From an uncultured Roseateles sp. (GTDB taxonomy: Bacteria > Pseudomonadota > Gammaproteobacteria > Burkholderiales > Burkholderiaceae_C), in contig NZ_CAMFJS010000012.1 of assembly GCF_945956965.1 (NCBI RefSeq), positions 1 through 64,000 of the forward strand: a stretch of 64,000 nucleotides of DNA, read 5' to 3'. Each line of letters starts with the position of its first letter. Position 1 is the stretch's first letter. The notes under the pieces are model-generated. The model ran no database searches, had not been told where the DNA came from, and saw only the letters and a list, made by a program, of their open reading frames with translations. Both the position numbers and the translations under genes were made by a program. This document shows, one piece after another, positions 37,232 to 47,056 of the stretch.

Positions 37232-38211
37232 AGCTCGATCTGAATATTGACCCCCAGTCCCTGGGCAAAGTGGCGGTGCTGATGGGTGGCACCTCGGCCG
37301 AACGTGAGGTTTCGCTGACCATGTCCGGCCCCGGCGTGTTGGCGGCTTTGCGCGAAGCCGGTGTGGACGCTCATCCCTTCGACCCGGCCGAGCGTGAGCT
37401 GAGCGAGCTGAAGCATGAAGGCTTTGAGCGCTGCTTCATCGCCTTGCATGGCCGTGGCGGTGAAGACGGCAGCGTGCAAGGCGCGTTGGAATTGCTGGGC
37501 ATTCCCTACACCGGTTCGGGCGTGATGGCCTCGGCCATGGCCATGGACAAGATCACCACCAAACGCCTGTGGCTGGCCGACGGCCTGAACACGCCGCGCT
37601 ACCTCAAGCTCAAGCGCAGCGAGATCTCGCGCGAGCGCTGCATGGCGATTCCCGATGAACTCGGTCTGCCGGTGTTTGTGAAGCCGCCGCATGAAGGCTC
37701 CAGCATTGGCGCGAGCAAGGTCGAGGGTTATTCGCAAATGCTGGATGCCGTCAATCTGGCTGCGCGCTACGACGATGAAATCCTCTGCGAGGAATTCATC
37801 GATGGCCCTGAGCTGACCTGCCCGGTGCTGGGCGAGGGCGAGACGGCGTTTGCCCTCCCCACCGTGCGCATCGAAGCCGACCACGGCGACTACAACTACC
37901 AAAACAAATATTTCACCGACACCACCCGCTATGTGGTCGGCTCGCTGAGCCCGGCCCAAGAGCAGGAGATTCAGGCCCTGGTGCTGGCGGCCTACCGCTC
38001 GCTGGGTTGCCGCGGCTGGGGTCGCGCGGACCTGATGCTGCGCAAGAGCGATGGCAAACCTTTCCTGCTGGAAATGAACACCGCGCCGGGCATGACCTCG
38101 CATTCCCTGGTGCCCGTCTCGGCCAAAGCCGCCGGCATTTCTTACCCCCAGCTGTGCTTGTGGCTCTTGTCGCAAGCGCGCCTGGATCATGTGTCCGCCC
38201 CTAAGGCCTGA
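37228..38211 (+). CDS. ddlB: D-alanine:D-alanine ligase
   Basis: Ddl makes the D-Ala-D-Ala dipeptide used by MurF. The 327-residue ATP-grasp enzyme shows [46 protein letters not shown], and the metal-binding end [18 protein letters not shown]. Lengths of about 305-330 are usual. The position between murC and ftsQ is the standard dcw order, so ddlB fits better than ddlA. Confidence 0.96.
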   Translation: MKLDLNIDPQSLGKVAVLMGGTSAEREVSLTMSGPGVLAALREAGVDAHPFDPAERELSELKHEGFERCFIALHGRGGEDGSVQGALELLGIPYTGSGVMASAMAMDKITTKRLWLADGLNTPRYLKLKRSEISRERCMAIPDELGLPVFVKPPHEGSSIGASKVEGYSQMLDAVNLAARYDDEILCEEFIDGPELTCPVLGEGETAFALPTVRIEADHGDYNYQNKYFTDTTRYVVGSLSPAQEQEIQALVLAAYRSLGCRGWGRADLMLRKSDGKPFLLEMNTAPGMTSHSLVPVSAKAAGISYPQLCLWLLSQARLDHVSAPKA

Positions 38212-38230
38212 TCGAAGCCAGAGCTGAACC

Positions 38231-39055
38231 ATGCGCGCCGACAAGCTGCCCGCCCAACTGCCGCCAGACATCCGTCTGATGCAGGCCGTCACGGCCCTGC
38301 TTTTGGCGGCCCTGGTGGTGGGGGCTGCCTGGCTGAGCTTGCGCTGGGTGACGCGGCTGCCGGTTTTTTCGATTCGCGCCATCCAGGTCGAGGGCGATGT
38401 GCTGCGCAATAGCGCGGCCACTTTGCGCGCCAATGCCTTGCCCCAACTCACGGGCAGCTTTTTGAGCATGAGCTTGCCGCAGGGCCGCGAGGCCTTCGAA
38501 GCCGTGCCCTGGGTGCGCACCGCGGTGGTGCAGCGCGTCTGGCCCAATCGCCTGCGCGTCAAGCTGGAAGAACACAAGCCGGCCGCCTACTGGGAGGCCG
38601 AAGGCGCGGTGGCGCATGGCGATGCGAGCGTGGACCGCAGCCTGGTGAACAGCTATGGCGAAGTCTTCCAGGCCAATCTGGGCGATGTGGAAGACGAAGA
38701 ACTGCCGGTTTTGGCTGGCCCCAAGGGCAGCGCGCCCGCCATGCTGCATATGTGGCAGCAGCTGCGCAGCCGCTCGGCTTTGCTGGATGAGTGGCCGGAA
38801 CGCCTGGATTTGTCCGGCCGCGGTTCGTGGCGCCTGACGATGGAAAAAGGGGCGGTGCTGGAACTCGGCCGCGGCACGGAAGCTGAAGTGCTGGCGCGTT
38901 TTGAGCAATATGTGCACGCCATCACCCAAATCACTTCGCGCTATCAGGCGCCGGTTTTGTCCGCAGATTTACGTCATGCCGATGGTTTTGCCGTTCGCCT
39001 GCGCGGCATTGCCACCACCCAAGTGCCGCCCAAAGGCGGCAAAAAGCCCCGTTGA
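38231..39055 (+). CDS. ftsQ: Cell division protein FtsQ
   Basis: FtsQ is a bitopic inner-membrane protein that links early and late divisome proteins through FtsB and FtsL. The 274 residues have one membrane segment (VTALLLAALVVGAAWLSL). A POTRA domain follows, beginning FSIRAIQVEGDVLRNSAATLRA. The beta domain has VPWVRTAVVQRVWPNRLRVKLEEHKPAAYW, which is highly typical. It lies 19 bases after ddlB and 43 before ftsA. Confidence 0.94.
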   Translation: MRADKLPAQLPPDIRLMQAVTALLLAALVVGAAWLSLRWVTRLPVFSIRAIQVEGDVLRNSAATLRANALPQLTGSFLSMSLPQGREAFEAVPWVRTAVVQRVWPNRLRVKLEEHKPAAYWEAEGAVAHGDASVDRSLVNSYGEVFQANLGDVEDEELPVLAGPKGSAPAMLHMWQQLRSRSALLDEWPERLDLSGRGSWRLTMEKGAVLELGRGTEAEVLARFEQYVHAITQITSRYQAPVLSADLRHADGFAVRLRGIATTQVPPKGGKKPR

Positions 39056-39098
39056 CCTCACCGTGCTGCTTAAGAAGAAACTCTAAGGAAAAGAAATA

Positions 39099-40328
39099 AT
39101 GGCCAAGGAATACAAGGATTTGGTCGTCGGCCTGGATATCGGCACCGCCAAAATCATGGCGGTGGTGGCCGAGGTGCTGGGTAATGGCGAATTGCGCATC
39201 GCCGGATTGGGCGTCGCGACCTCGCACGGCCTGAAGCGCGGCGTGGTGGTGAATATCGACGCCACCGTGCAATCCATCCAGCAGGCCTTGAAAGAGGCCG
39301 AAATGATGGCCGACTGCAAAATCTCCCGCGTTTACACCGGCATTACCGGCAGCCATATTCGGGGCCAAAACTCCACCGGCATGGTGATTGTGCGTGACAA
39401 GGAGGTCACGCCGGTCGATGTGGCGCGGGTGGTTGAAACCGCCAAAGCCATCAATATTCCCAATGACCAGCGCCTGCTTTTGGTCGAACCGCAGGAATTT
39501 GTCATCGACGGCCATGAGGTCAAAGAACCCATCGGCATGAGCGGTGGCCGGCTGGAAGTCAAGGTTCATATTGTGACCGGCGCCCAAAGTGCAGCCGAAA
39601 ACATCGTCAAATGTGTGCGCCGCTGTGGTTTGGAAGTGGATCAGCTGGTTTTGAATCCCAGCGCCTCCAGCCATGCCGCCCTCACGTCGGACGAGCGGGA
39701 CCTGGGCGTGGCCATCGTGGATATTGGCGCCGGCACCACCGATGTGGCGATATTCACCGGCGGTTCCATTCGCCATACCGCTGTAATACCAATCGCCGGT
39801 GATTTGATTACCAGCGATATTGCGATGGCCTTGCGCACGCCCACCAAAGATGCCGAGGAAATCAAGGTCGAGCATGGTGTGGCCAAACAATTACTCGCGG
39901 ATCCGGCCGACCAAGTGGAAGTCCCCGGTTTAGGGGACCGCGCGCCGCGCATGTTGTCCAAACAAGCTTTGGCGGGCGTGATTGAGCCGCGCGTCGAGGA
40001 AATATTTTCGCTGGTGCAGCAAGTCATTCGCGAAAGCGGCTACGAGGAATTGCTGTCCTCCGGCATTGTCCTGACCGGTGGTTCTTCGGTCATGCCCGGC
40101 ATGATTGAGTTGGCCGAAGACATATTCCTCAAACCGGTGCGCCGCGGCAATCCGACCTATAGCGGCGCCTTGTTTGACATGGTTTCCAACCCACGCTCTG
40201 CAACTGTGATGGGCTTGTTGGAGGAGGGCCGTATGTCGCGCACCCGGGGTTTGAAAGCGGCGCAACAAGCGGGTTCCATGAAGACCGCTTTTGGGCGTGC
40301 GAAGGATTGGTTCTTGGGTAATTTCTGA
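39099..40328 (+). CDS. ftsA: Cell division protein FtsA
   Basis: FtsA is the actin-like protein that tethers FtsZ to the membrane. The 409-residue protein begins KDLVVGLDIGTAKIMAVVAEV. It contains the 1C domain, the ATP loops VAIVDIGAGTTDVAIF and SGIVLTGGSSVMPG, and a C-terminal amphipathic tail (MKTAFGRAKDWFLGNF) for membrane binding. A clear AAGGAAAAG Shine-Dalgarno precedes the ATG. ftsZ follows after a 138-base gap with its own signals. Confidence 0.97.
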   Translation: MAKEYKDLVVGLDIGTAKIMAVVAEVLGNGELRIAGLGVATSHGLKRGVVVNIDATVQSIQQALKEAEMMADCKISRVYTGITGSHIRGQNSTGMVIVRDKEVTPVDVARVVETAKAINIPNDQRLLLVEPQEFVIDGHEVKEPIGMSGGRLEVKVHIVTGAQSAAENIVKCVRRCGLEVDQLVLNPSASSHAALTSDERDLGVAIVDIGAGTTDVAIFTGGSIRHTAVIPIAGDLITSDIAMALRTPTKDAEEIKVEHGVAKQLLADPADQVEVPGLGDRAPRMLSKQALAGVIEPRVEEIFSLVQQVIRESGYEELLSSGIVLTGGSSVMPGMIELAEDIFLKPVRRGNPTYSGALFDMVSNPRSATVMGLLEEGRMSRTRGLKAAQQAGSMKTAFGRAKDWFLGNF

Positions 40329-40396
40329 CCCTAGAGGCCAGAGTTTGGTCTGAACAGCGTTTTTGCAGATTTAACTGTCGGAATTCAGCGGCAGGG

Positions 40397-40442
40397 CATG
40401 AAAAAAGAGGGTCATCCCGGTGGTTTTTCATGAGTAGTAACG
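40397..40442 (+). promoter_or_regulatory. Inverted repeat in the ftsZ leader
   Basis: CATGAAAAA at 40397-40405 pairs perfectly with TTTTTCATG at 40434-40442. Inside lies a second small GGG/CCC stem around TCAT. It ends about 16 bases before the strong ftsZ Shine-Dalgarno (AGGAGG) in the ftsA-ftsZ gap. It could be a protein-binding site or an mRNA hairpin. Confidence 0.5.
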
Positions 40443-40466
40443 GCACAATTGGCATAGGAGGTATTT

Positions 40467-41711
40467 ATGGCGATCGAAATGATTGAAGAGTTTGACCAAG
40501 GCACCCAAATCAAGGTGATCGGGGTTGGTGGTGGCGGTGGCAACGCGGTTGAGCACATGATTGCTCAGGGCGTGCAAGGGGTGGAATTCATCTGCGCCAA
40601 TACCGATGCCCAAGCGCTCAATCGCTCGAAGGCTGACCAGCTGCTGCAGTTGGGCACCTCCGGCCTGGGCGCTGGCGCCAAACCCGAGATGGGTCAGGCC
40701 GCTGCGGTCGAAGCCGAAGCGCGTATTCGCGACGCCATTCAAGGCGCCAATATGCTCTTCATCACCGCCGGCATGGGCGGCGGCACCGGCACTGGTGCGG
40801 CTCCCGTGATCGCTCGCGTGGCCAAGGAAATGGGCATCCTCACCGTCGGTGTGGTGACCAAGCCTTTCGAATTTGAAGGCAACCGCCGTGCCAAGGCCGC
40901 CGATGCGGGCCTGGCCGAGCTGGAAGCCAATGTCGATTCGCTGATCGTGGTGCTGAACGACAAGCTGCTGGACGTGCTGGGTGACGATGTCACGCAGGAC
41001 CAGGCGTTTGCGCATGCCAACGATGTGTTGAAGAACGCCGTGGGCGGTATCTCCGACATCATCCACATCCCTGGTCTGGTGAACGTCGACTTCGAAGACG
41101 TCAAGACCGTGATGAGCGAACCCGGCAAGGCCATGATGGGCACGGCGCAAGCCAGCGGCCCGGACCGCGCCGCCAAAGCCGCCGAAGCTGCCGTGGCTTG
41201 CCCGCTGCTGGAAGGTATCGATCTGTCCGGCGCGCGCGGCGTGCTGGTGCTGATCGCTGCTGCCAAGGGCAATTTCAAGCTGAGCGAATCGCGCAACGCC
41301 ATGAACGCCATCAAGCGTTACGCCTCCGAAGAAGCCCACATCATCTACGGCACGGCCTATGACGAAAGCCTGGGTGACGCGCTGCGCGTGACCGTGATCG
41401 CTACCGGCCTGTCTTCGCAACGCGCTCGTCAAGCCGCGCCGCTGCAAGTGGTGCAACAGCAAGTGCAGCTGCGCACCGGTACCGACAATATGCCGGTGCT
41501 GACGCAAGCCGTGAACATGGCAGCAGCCGCGCCTGGCCAAGGTGGCATCAGCCATTCGCCGGCTCTGGGTGGCGGCAATGACTTCGCGGGCATGAGCGTG
41601 CCCAGCGTTTGGCGCCATGGCCGCACGGCCGCTGCCAAGGTGGAAGCGCTGTCGTCCAATGGCATGGACGAGATCGAGATCCCGGCCTTTTTGCGCAAGC
41701 AAGCTGACTGA
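40467..41711 (+). CDS. ftsZ: Cell division GTPase FtsZ
   Basis: FtsZ is the tubulin-like GTPase that forms the division ring. The 414-residue protein has KVIGVGGGGGNAVEHM, the tubulin signature GGGTGTGAAPV, NVDFEDVKTVM, a variable linker of about 65 residues, and the C-terminal peptide DEIEIPAFLRKQAD that binds FtsA and other partners. AGGAGG stands seven bases before the ATG. A terminator follows the gene, so ftsZ ends the main dcw transcript. Confidence 0.98.
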   Translation: MAIEMIEEFDQGTQIKVIGVGGGGGNAVEHMIAQGVQGVEFICANTDAQALNRSKADQLLQLGTSGLGAGAKPEMGQAAAVEAEARIRDAIQGANMLFITAGMGGGTGTGAAPVIARVAKEMGILTVGVVTKPFEFEGNRRAKAADAGLAELEANVDSLIVVLNDKLLDVLGDDVTQDQAFAHANDVLKNAVGGISDIIHIPGLVNVDFEDVKTVMSEPGKAMMGTAQASGPDRAAKAAEAAVACPLLEGIDLSGARGVLVLIAAAKGNFKLSESRNAMNAIKRYASEEAHIIYGTAYDESLGDALRVTVIATGLSSQRARQAAPLQVVQQQVQLRTGTDNMPVLTQAVNMAAAAPGQGGISHSPALGGGNDFAGMSVPSVWRHGRTAAAKVEALSSNGMDEIEIPAFLRKQAD

Positions 41712-41758
41712 TCTGCCGCTATGCGCCCGGCTTCGCGGCTGGTCGCATCAAGCATGAG

Positions 41759-41793
41759 CCCGGTGTCGTGAGTTGCTCACGTCGCCGGGTTTT
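41759..41793 (+). terminator. Terminator after ftsZ
   Basis: A stem of CCCGG...CGTGAG and CTCACG...CCGGG around a TTG loop is followed by TTTTGC. It has an internal 3-base mismatch and a short T-run, so it may be only partly efficient. It lies 47 bases past the ftsZ stop. Confidence 0.7.
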
Positions 41794-41930
41794 GCATTTG
41801 GCGCCACGCCTGTTTGAGGGGGCTGCAAGCTCCAGGCTTGCGTTGGCGTGACTTGTGGCTGTGGCATGCTTGCGCCCATCCGAGAGGGGTGAGTGGGCGT
41901 ATTGCCCAATCGGCTTGCGGTAAACCTTGA

Positions 41931-43994
41931 ATGCCTGAATCCTTCGAATTTGCCTTGAAGCCAATGCGGTCGAGTTGGACGCCGGCGGCGCTGCTGCGCC
42001 GCATGGTCGGCATATGCCTAGGCTTGCTCTTGGGGCTGGCGAGCGCGCATGCGCAGCTTGGGCTCAAGCCCCCGCTGCCAAGCCAGCCGGCCGAGCATCA
42101 AATCGTGCAAGCGGAGCTGGCGGTGAGCCGCTGGTCGAAAGACGATTTGAACGAATGGTGGGCGGCGCTGCGGGCCATGGATGGCAGCCCGGGCAGCTTG
42201 CCCGCGGATTTGCAGCCACCCGCCGATCCGGCCACCTGGAAGCCGGTGCAATTGCCCGATGTGCGCAATCGTGAGGTGGCCGTCCGCTATGGCGAGGACA
42301 GGCAGTACCAGATGCGCTGGTATCGCTTCCGCTACGAGCCCGCGCAAGGCCTGTGGCCGACCAGCGTGGCGCTCTATATGCCGCGCCTGCGCGCCAAGGC
42401 CGCGGCGGTGCTGGTGCATACCGACGAAGGCTGGCGCCCGGTGTTTGATAACCAGTCCGGCGCGCGTGAGCAATGGGTACGCCCGCTGTGGGTGGCCTTT
42501 CCGGCCGCACTGACCGAGTTGAACAAGGCGCAAACCCTGGAAGTGGTGCTGGCCGTGCCGGTGCTGGAGGACAGTTTCTATTCGGTGTCCTCCGCGTGGA
42601 TGGGGCCGCGTGAAGATCTTGAGCCGCGTTATCAGCGCCGCTGGGCCCTGCAGATCGGCGTGCCGCAGGCGACAGGCTTGACCCTGGTGGTGCTGGGCCT
42701 GTTTGCCATCTCGCTGTGGATCAAGCGCCGCGACGAGCCGGCCTATTTGCTCTTTGCTCTGGCCTCGGTGGGCTGGCTTTTGCGCAATCTGCACTACCAC
42801 ATCGATCTGCCACGCAACCGCCTGGCCCTGGAGTGGTTCTGGTGGCTGACGCATGCCGCGATGGCTTGGGTGATGGTGCTGACCTTCTTGTTCGTCATGC
42901 GCTTTTGCCGGCGCCGCTACCCGCGTTTCGAAGGGGCCTTGGGCGTGTTTGTGCTGCTCAGCAGCGTGGCCACCTTGCCCTTGTGGAGTCATTTGTTTGA
43001 TGGCCTGGTCGCCCAGCATGCCGTCAATGCACTGGTGGGCGGGGTCTGCACGGTTTTCGTCGGTGTGGTGGCCTTCAAGGAACGCCGCTACGGCCTGCGC
43101 CTGATCGCCCTGAGCCTGGTGCTGAGTCTGGTTCTGGGCTTGCACGATCTGGTGGTTTTGGCCGGCTGGGCTTGGCATGAGCATCTCTATCTGATGCCTT
43201 TTGCCACCCTGATGATCGTGGCCAGCTTTTTGTTTGCGGTGCAGAACCGTTACGTCGGCGCGGTGTACGAGGTGGCGCTGCTGAACGAAAACCTGGCCCA
43301 GCGTCTGGACGCGCAAAGCCGGGAGCTGCAACTGCAGCACGACAAATTACGCGAGGCCGAGCGCCAGCAGGCCTTGCTGCTGGAGCGCCAGCGCCTGATG
43401 CAAGACATGCACGATGGCCTGGGCTCTTCCTTGCTTTCCGCCATGGTGGCGGTGGAGCAGGGCAGCATGGAGCAGGACCGCGTGGTCGAGGTCTTGCGTG
43501 AATGCGTGGACGATTTGCGTTTGGTGATCGACTCGCTGGAGCCCATCGGCCACGACCTGGTGTCGCTGCTGGCCACCATGCGTTACCGCCTGGGCAAGCG
43601 CTTGCAAACCGGCGGGCTCACGCTGGAATGGGATGTGCAGGACCTGCCCATGCTGGACTGGTTGGAGCCGCCCGATGCCTTGCACGTCTTGCGTCTGATG
43701 CAAGAAGCGCTGACCAATGTGCTCAAGCATGCCAATGCCAGCCGGGTGCGGCTGGTGACCCGGCACCAAGGCGGGCAGGTGGAGATCCGCGTCGAGGATG
43801 ATGGCGATGGCTTTGACCTCGCCACTGCCCAACGCGGCCGCGGCCTGAAGAGCCAACAGCGGCGTGCTCAGCGCCTGGGCGGCAAGCTGCGTGTCGATTC
43901 CAGCCCCGGCCAGGGCACCCGCCTGAGCCTGCGCCTGCCGGTCGTGCGCGATGAGCCCGGCTCAGAGCCCTTGGGCCAGCAGGTTCAAGGGTAA
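41931..43994 (+). CDS. Orphan membrane sensor histidine kinase (7TM type, HisKA_3/NarL-class)
   Basis: This 687-residue kinase has a signal-like start, a periplasmic sensor of about 200 residues resembling 7TMR-DISM extracellular domains, about seven membrane segments (residues 240-450), a coiled coil, and a C-terminal kinase. The kinase is NarL-class: the phosphorylated His is in [16 protein letters not shown], followed by [22 protein letters not shown] and [16 protein letters not shown]. No response regulator is adjacent. Its place between ftsZ and lpxC is unusual and suggests, without proving, a link to envelope or division control. Confidence 0.88.
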   Translation: MPESFEFALKPMRSSWTPAALLRRMVGICLGLLLGLASAHAQLGLKPPLPSQPAEHQIVQAELAVSRWSKDDLNEWWAALRAMDGSPGSLPADLQPPADPATWKPVQLPDVRNREVAVRYGEDRQYQMRWYRFRYEPAQGLWPTSVALYMPRLRAKAAAVLVHTDEGWRPVFDNQSGAREQWVRPLWVAFPAALTELNKAQTLEVVLAVPVLEDSFYSVSSAWMGPREDLEPRYQRRWALQIGVPQATGLTLVVLGLFAISLWIKRRDEPAYLLFALASVGWLLRNLHYHIDLPRNRLALEWFWWLTHAAMAWVMVLTFLFVMRFCRRRYPRFEGALGVFVLLSSVATLPLWSHLFDGLVAQHAVNALVGGVCTVFVGVVAFKERRYGLRLIALSLVLSLVLGLHDLVVLAGWAWHEHLYLMPFATLMIVASFLFAVQNRYVGAVYEVALLNENLAQRLDAQSRELQLQHDKLREAERQQALLLERQRLMQDMHDGLGSSLLSAMVAVEQGSMEQDRVVEVLRECVDDLRLVIDSLEPIGHDLVSLLATMRYRLGKRLQTGGLTLEWDVQDLPMLDWLEPPDALHVLRLMQEALTNVLKHANASRVRLVTRHQGGQVEIRVEDDGDGFDLATAQRGRGLKSQQRRAQRLGGKLRVDSSPGQGTRLSLRLPVVRDEPGSEPLGQQVQG

Positions 43995-44011
43995 TCACCG
44001 ACAATCGAGCC

Positions 44012-44947
44012 ATGCTGCAACAAAGAACGCTCAAGTCCTTGACCCGCGCCGTGGGCGTGGGCATTCACAGCGGACAAAGGGTTGAACTGACCCTGCGCCC
44101 GGCCGCGCCGGACACCGGCATCGTGTTTCGCCGCGTGGATCTGAATACGCCGGTGGACATTCCGGTGCGCACCGAGACCGTTTGCGATACCCGCATGGCC
44201 ACCACCGTCAGCCCCGGCGGCGACCCCGGTGGGCCCAAGGTGCAGACCATCGAGCATCTGTTGTCGGCTTGCGCGGGCTTAGGCCTGGACAACCTCATCG
44301 TCGACATCAATGCCGACGAAGTGCCCATTCTTGACGGCTCGGCCGCCAGCTTTGTCTACCTTCTGCAAAGCGCCGGCATCGAGCAGCAGAACGCGGCCAA
44401 GAAGTTTCTGCGCGTCAAGAAGACGGTGGAAGTGCGCCAGGGCGAAGGCAAGCGCCTGATGTGGGCGCGCCTGAGCCCGCATCACGGCTACACGCTCAGC
44501 TTCGAGATCGAGTTTGACAATCCGGCCGTCTCTGCCACCGGGCAGCAGTATGTGTTCGACATGGGCTCGGGCCAGTACAAGCGCGAGATCGCCCGCGCCC
44601 GCACCTTCGGCATGACCAGCGATATCGAACTGATGCGCTCCCGCGGCCTGACTCTGGGCGGCTCGATGGACAACGCCATCGTGGTGGATGACTACAAGGT
44701 GCTCAACGCCGAGGGCCTGCGCTACGACGATGAGTTCGTCAAGCACAAGATCCTCGATGCCATCGGCGATATGCAGGTGGTGGGCTATCCGCTGCTGGCG
44801 GCCTACACCTCCTTCAAAGGTGGCCATGCGCTGAACAACAAGCTGCTGCGCGCCTTGCTGGCCGATGAGTCGGCCTATGAAATCGTCAGCTTCGAGAATG
44901 AAGCCGATGCCCCCGCCGGCTTCGCCAAGCTGGCACCTGCCTGGTAA
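44012..44947 (+). CDS. lpxC: UDP-3-O-acyl-N-acetylglucosamine deacetylase
   Basis: LpxC performs the committed step of lipid A synthesis. The 311-residue zinc enzyme starts [31 protein letters not shown]. Its first zinc His is in [16 protein letters not shown], the second zinc site in [17 protein letters not shown] (His and Asp), and the catalytic His in FKGGHALNN. Length is typical. It starts 17 bases after the kinase gene, so the two are probably co-transcribed, putting lipid A synthesis in the same transcript as the sensor. Confidence 0.97.
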   Translation: MLQQRTLKSLTRAVGVGIHSGQRVELTLRPAAPDTGIVFRRVDLNTPVDIPVRTETVCDTRMATTVSPGGDPGGPKVQTIEHLLSACAGLGLDNLIVDINADEVPILDGSAASFVYLLQSAGIEQQNAAKKFLRVKKTVEVRQGEGKRLMWARLSPHHGYTLSFEIEFDNPAVSATGQQYVFDMGSGQYKREIARARTFGMTSDIELMRSRGLTLGGSMDNAIVVDDYKVLNAEGLRYDDEFVKHKILDAIGDMQVVGYPLLAAYTSFKGGHALNNKLLRALLADESAYEIVSFENEADAPAGFAKLAPAW

Positions 44948-44956
44948 TCACGCCAC

Positions 44957-45142
44957 ATGATGCTCTTCCGCTTGGTAGTCGGCCTGCTGCTGTTCGCGGG
45001 CGTGGTGTCTTTCGCGCTTTACATCGGCACCGGGCAAGTGCTGTGGCGCCAGCGCGGCCTGCTGATTGTCAAATGGACCGTGCTGGCCGGGCTGGGCTTT
45101 TTCGCCGTGCTGATTCTGGAGCGCCTGGCCTTGATTCTTTAA
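44957..45142 (+). CDS. Small membrane protein of unknown function (61 aa)
   Basis: The 61 residues form two hydrophobic segments (LVVGLLLFAGVVSFALYIG and WTVLAGLGFFAVLILERLALIL) separated by a short basic loop (WRQRG). It starts nine bases after lpxC and is probably co-expressed. I do not recognise a named family. Its clean two-segment layout and codon use like the neighbours make it more than a chance frame. Confidence 0.7.
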   Translation: MMLFRLVVGLLLFAGVVSFALYIGTGQVLWRQRGLLIVKWTVLAGLGFFAVLILERLALIL

Positions 45143-45148
45143 TCTTGT

Positions 45149-45266
45149 GTGACAGACCGCCCGAGCGAGCGAAGCGAGCGAGTAGCTCTGAGGCTGCACA
45201 GCCAAGCCAGAAGGCTTGGCTCGGCTGCCGAAGGACTTGCCGCGATACCAGCGGCAAGGCTGTCAC
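45149..45266. repeat. 118-bp palindrome-bounded intergenic element
   Basis: GTGACAG (45149-45155) and CTGTCAC (45260-45266) bound the segment. Inside are two perfect hairpins, AGCCAAGCC/GGCTTGGCT (45200-45221) and CTTGCCGC/GCGGCAAG (45236-45258), and a GAGCGAGCGAAGCGAGCGAG stretch. It lies between two converging genes and has no T-run. It may be a small repeat insertion or a Rho-independent-like end for both genes. Confidence 0.5.
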
Positions 45267-45273
45267 CAACTGA

Positions 45274-47046
45274 TTAAGCGCAAGCCTCAAGCGCAGACGG
45301 TTCCTCCAGCGCTTGCAACTGCACCAGGCGTTGGTAGATGCCGCCAGGTATCGCCATCAATTCCTCATGCGTGCCGCGCTCGGCCAGCTGGCCGTGGTTG
45401 AGCACAATGATCTGATCCGCCGCGCGGATGGTGGACAGGCGGTGGGCGATGGCCAGCAGGGTGACTTGGCCACGCAGCGCGCTCAGCGCCTCGCCCACGA
45501 CTTGCTCGGTGGCGCTGTCGATGTTGGACGTGGCTTCATCCAGGAACAAGATCTTGGGCGCACCGGCCAGGGCGCGTGCCATGGCGATCAGCTGCTTCTG
45601 GCCGGTCGACACGCGCGCGCCGCCTTCGCCCAGCAAGGTGTCGTAGCCCTGCGGCAAGGCGCTCAAGAACTCGTCGATGCGGGCGGCGCGGGCGGCGGCG
45701 CGCAGCTGTTCCTCGCTGATGTCGCGGCCCATGCTGATGTTCTCGCGTGCCGATGCGGCCACCAAATAGGGCTCTTGCGGCACCAGGCCCACGGCGGCGC
45801 GGAAGGCCTCGTCCGGGATGCCGGAGAGCGCCTGGCCGTCGATGCTGATGCGTCCCTGCTGAGCGGCATAAAAGCGCAAGAGCAGAGACAAAAGCGTGGA
45901 CTTGCCGCTGCCCGTGTGGCCGACGATGCCCACAAATGAGCCGGCCGGAATATGCAGATTCAGCCCATGCAGCACCGGCCGCTCGGGCGTGTAGCCAAAG
46001 CTCAGCTGCTCGATATCGATCTGGCCCTTTGTGATGTCTTGGCCGGCAGTCGTGACCGGCACGGCCGCGCTTTCCTGCAGCAAGCTGCGCACCCTTGAGG
46101 CTGCCACCATGGACTGCTGCAACTGCCCGAACTGCATGGTGATCTGAATCAGCGGCTCCACCACGCGGGCGATATAGCTCAGGAAGGCGTAGAGCAAGCC
46201 CACTTCCAGACCCGACAGCTCACGCCGGCCGAAGCCGTAAATCACCGTTACCAGCAGCAGCACATTGAGCAAGTCCAGCGCCGGGCGCAGCAGCCAGGCA
46301 TTGGCCCGCAACTCGTCAATGCGGGCGGACCAATGCGCGCCATTGGTGTGCTCGAAGCGCTGGCCAAAGCGGGCTGCCGCACCGGCCGCCTGCAACATGG
46401 CCATGCCGGCCATGCTCTCGGCCATCTGCGCATTGATCTCGCTGCGCAATTGGCGGGCGCGCGCCACGGCTGGGGCGCTGAGGCGCTGGTACAGCAAGAT
46501 GATGACCACCATGGCCGGAATCAACATGGCCACGATCAGCATCAGCTGCCAGTCCAGCCAGGCCATGGCCACGAGTGAGCCCAGCACCACGATGCTGGAG
46601 TCCAGCATCACGTAAAGCACCTGGCGGTACAAGGTGTTGACCGCCTCGCTGTCGTTGGTGACGCGGCTGACCAACTGTCCGGTGATGGCGCGGTCAAAGA
46701 ACGCCATCGGCAAGGCCAGCACATGGGCGTAGACCCGCTCGCGCAGGCGCAGCACCGAGCGCTGCGCCACGCCGGCCATGCGGCTGAGCTGGGCATAACG
46801 GATCCAGCTGGCGGCCCAGCCGCAGGCCAGCAGTGTGGCCAGCAGCAAGCCCATGGCCTGCAGGTCAAACTGACGCGGCAGCAGGTGCAGGTCGATGAAG
46901 CGCTTGCCCAAAATGGGCGTGAGCGCCTCCAGGCCGGCGGCCACCAGCAGCCAGATCACGCCGCGCCACAGCTCGGCTTTTTCCGGTGCGGCGGATTCCA
47001 GCAGCAAGCCCACCGAGGCCCAGGGGCGCTCATCTTTTTTGGTCAC
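45274..47046 (-). CDS. mdlB: ABC exporter half-transporter, MdlB-like
   Basis: From GTG 47046 this is a 590-residue half-transporter with six membrane segments and an ATPase domain. The Walker A is GHTGSGKSTLL, the signature is VSTGQKQL in place of LSGGQ, and Walker B is ILFLDEATSNID with a normal catalytic Glu. The frame is open further upstream into mdlA, but the GTG has GGAAA before it and sits ten bases after the mdlA stop. Together with MdlA it forms a heterodimeric multidrug or lipid-type exporter; the substrate is unknown. Confidence 0.88.
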   Translation of the reverse strand: MTKKDERPWASVGLLLESAAPEKAELWRGVIWLLVAAGLEALTPILGKRFIDLHLLPRQFDLQAMGLLLATLLACGWAASWIRYAQLSRMAGVAQRSVLRLRERVYAHVLALPMAFFDRAITGQLVSRVTNDSEAVNTLYRQVLYVMLDSSIVVLGSLVAMAWLDWQLMLIVAMLIPAMVVIILLYQRLSAPAVARARQLRSEINAQMAESMAGMAMLQAAGAAARFGQRFEHTNGAHWSARIDELRANAWLLRPALDLLNVLLLVTVIYGFGRRELSGLEVGLLYAFLSYIARVVEPLIQITMQFGQLQQSMVAASRVRSLLQESAAVPVTTAGQDITKGQIDIEQLSFGYTPERPVLHGLNLHIPAGSFVGIVGHTGSGKSTLLSLLLRFYAAQQGRISIDGQALSGIPDEAFRAAVGLVPQEPYLVAASARENISMGRDISEEQLRAAARAARIDEFLSALPQGYDTLLGEGGARVSTGQKQLIAMARALAGAPKILFLDEATSNIDSATEQVVGEALSALRGQVTLLAIAHRLSTIRAADQIIVLNHGQLAERGTHEELMAIPGGIYQRLVQLQALEEPSALEACA

Positions 47047-47056
47047 GGTTTCCGGC

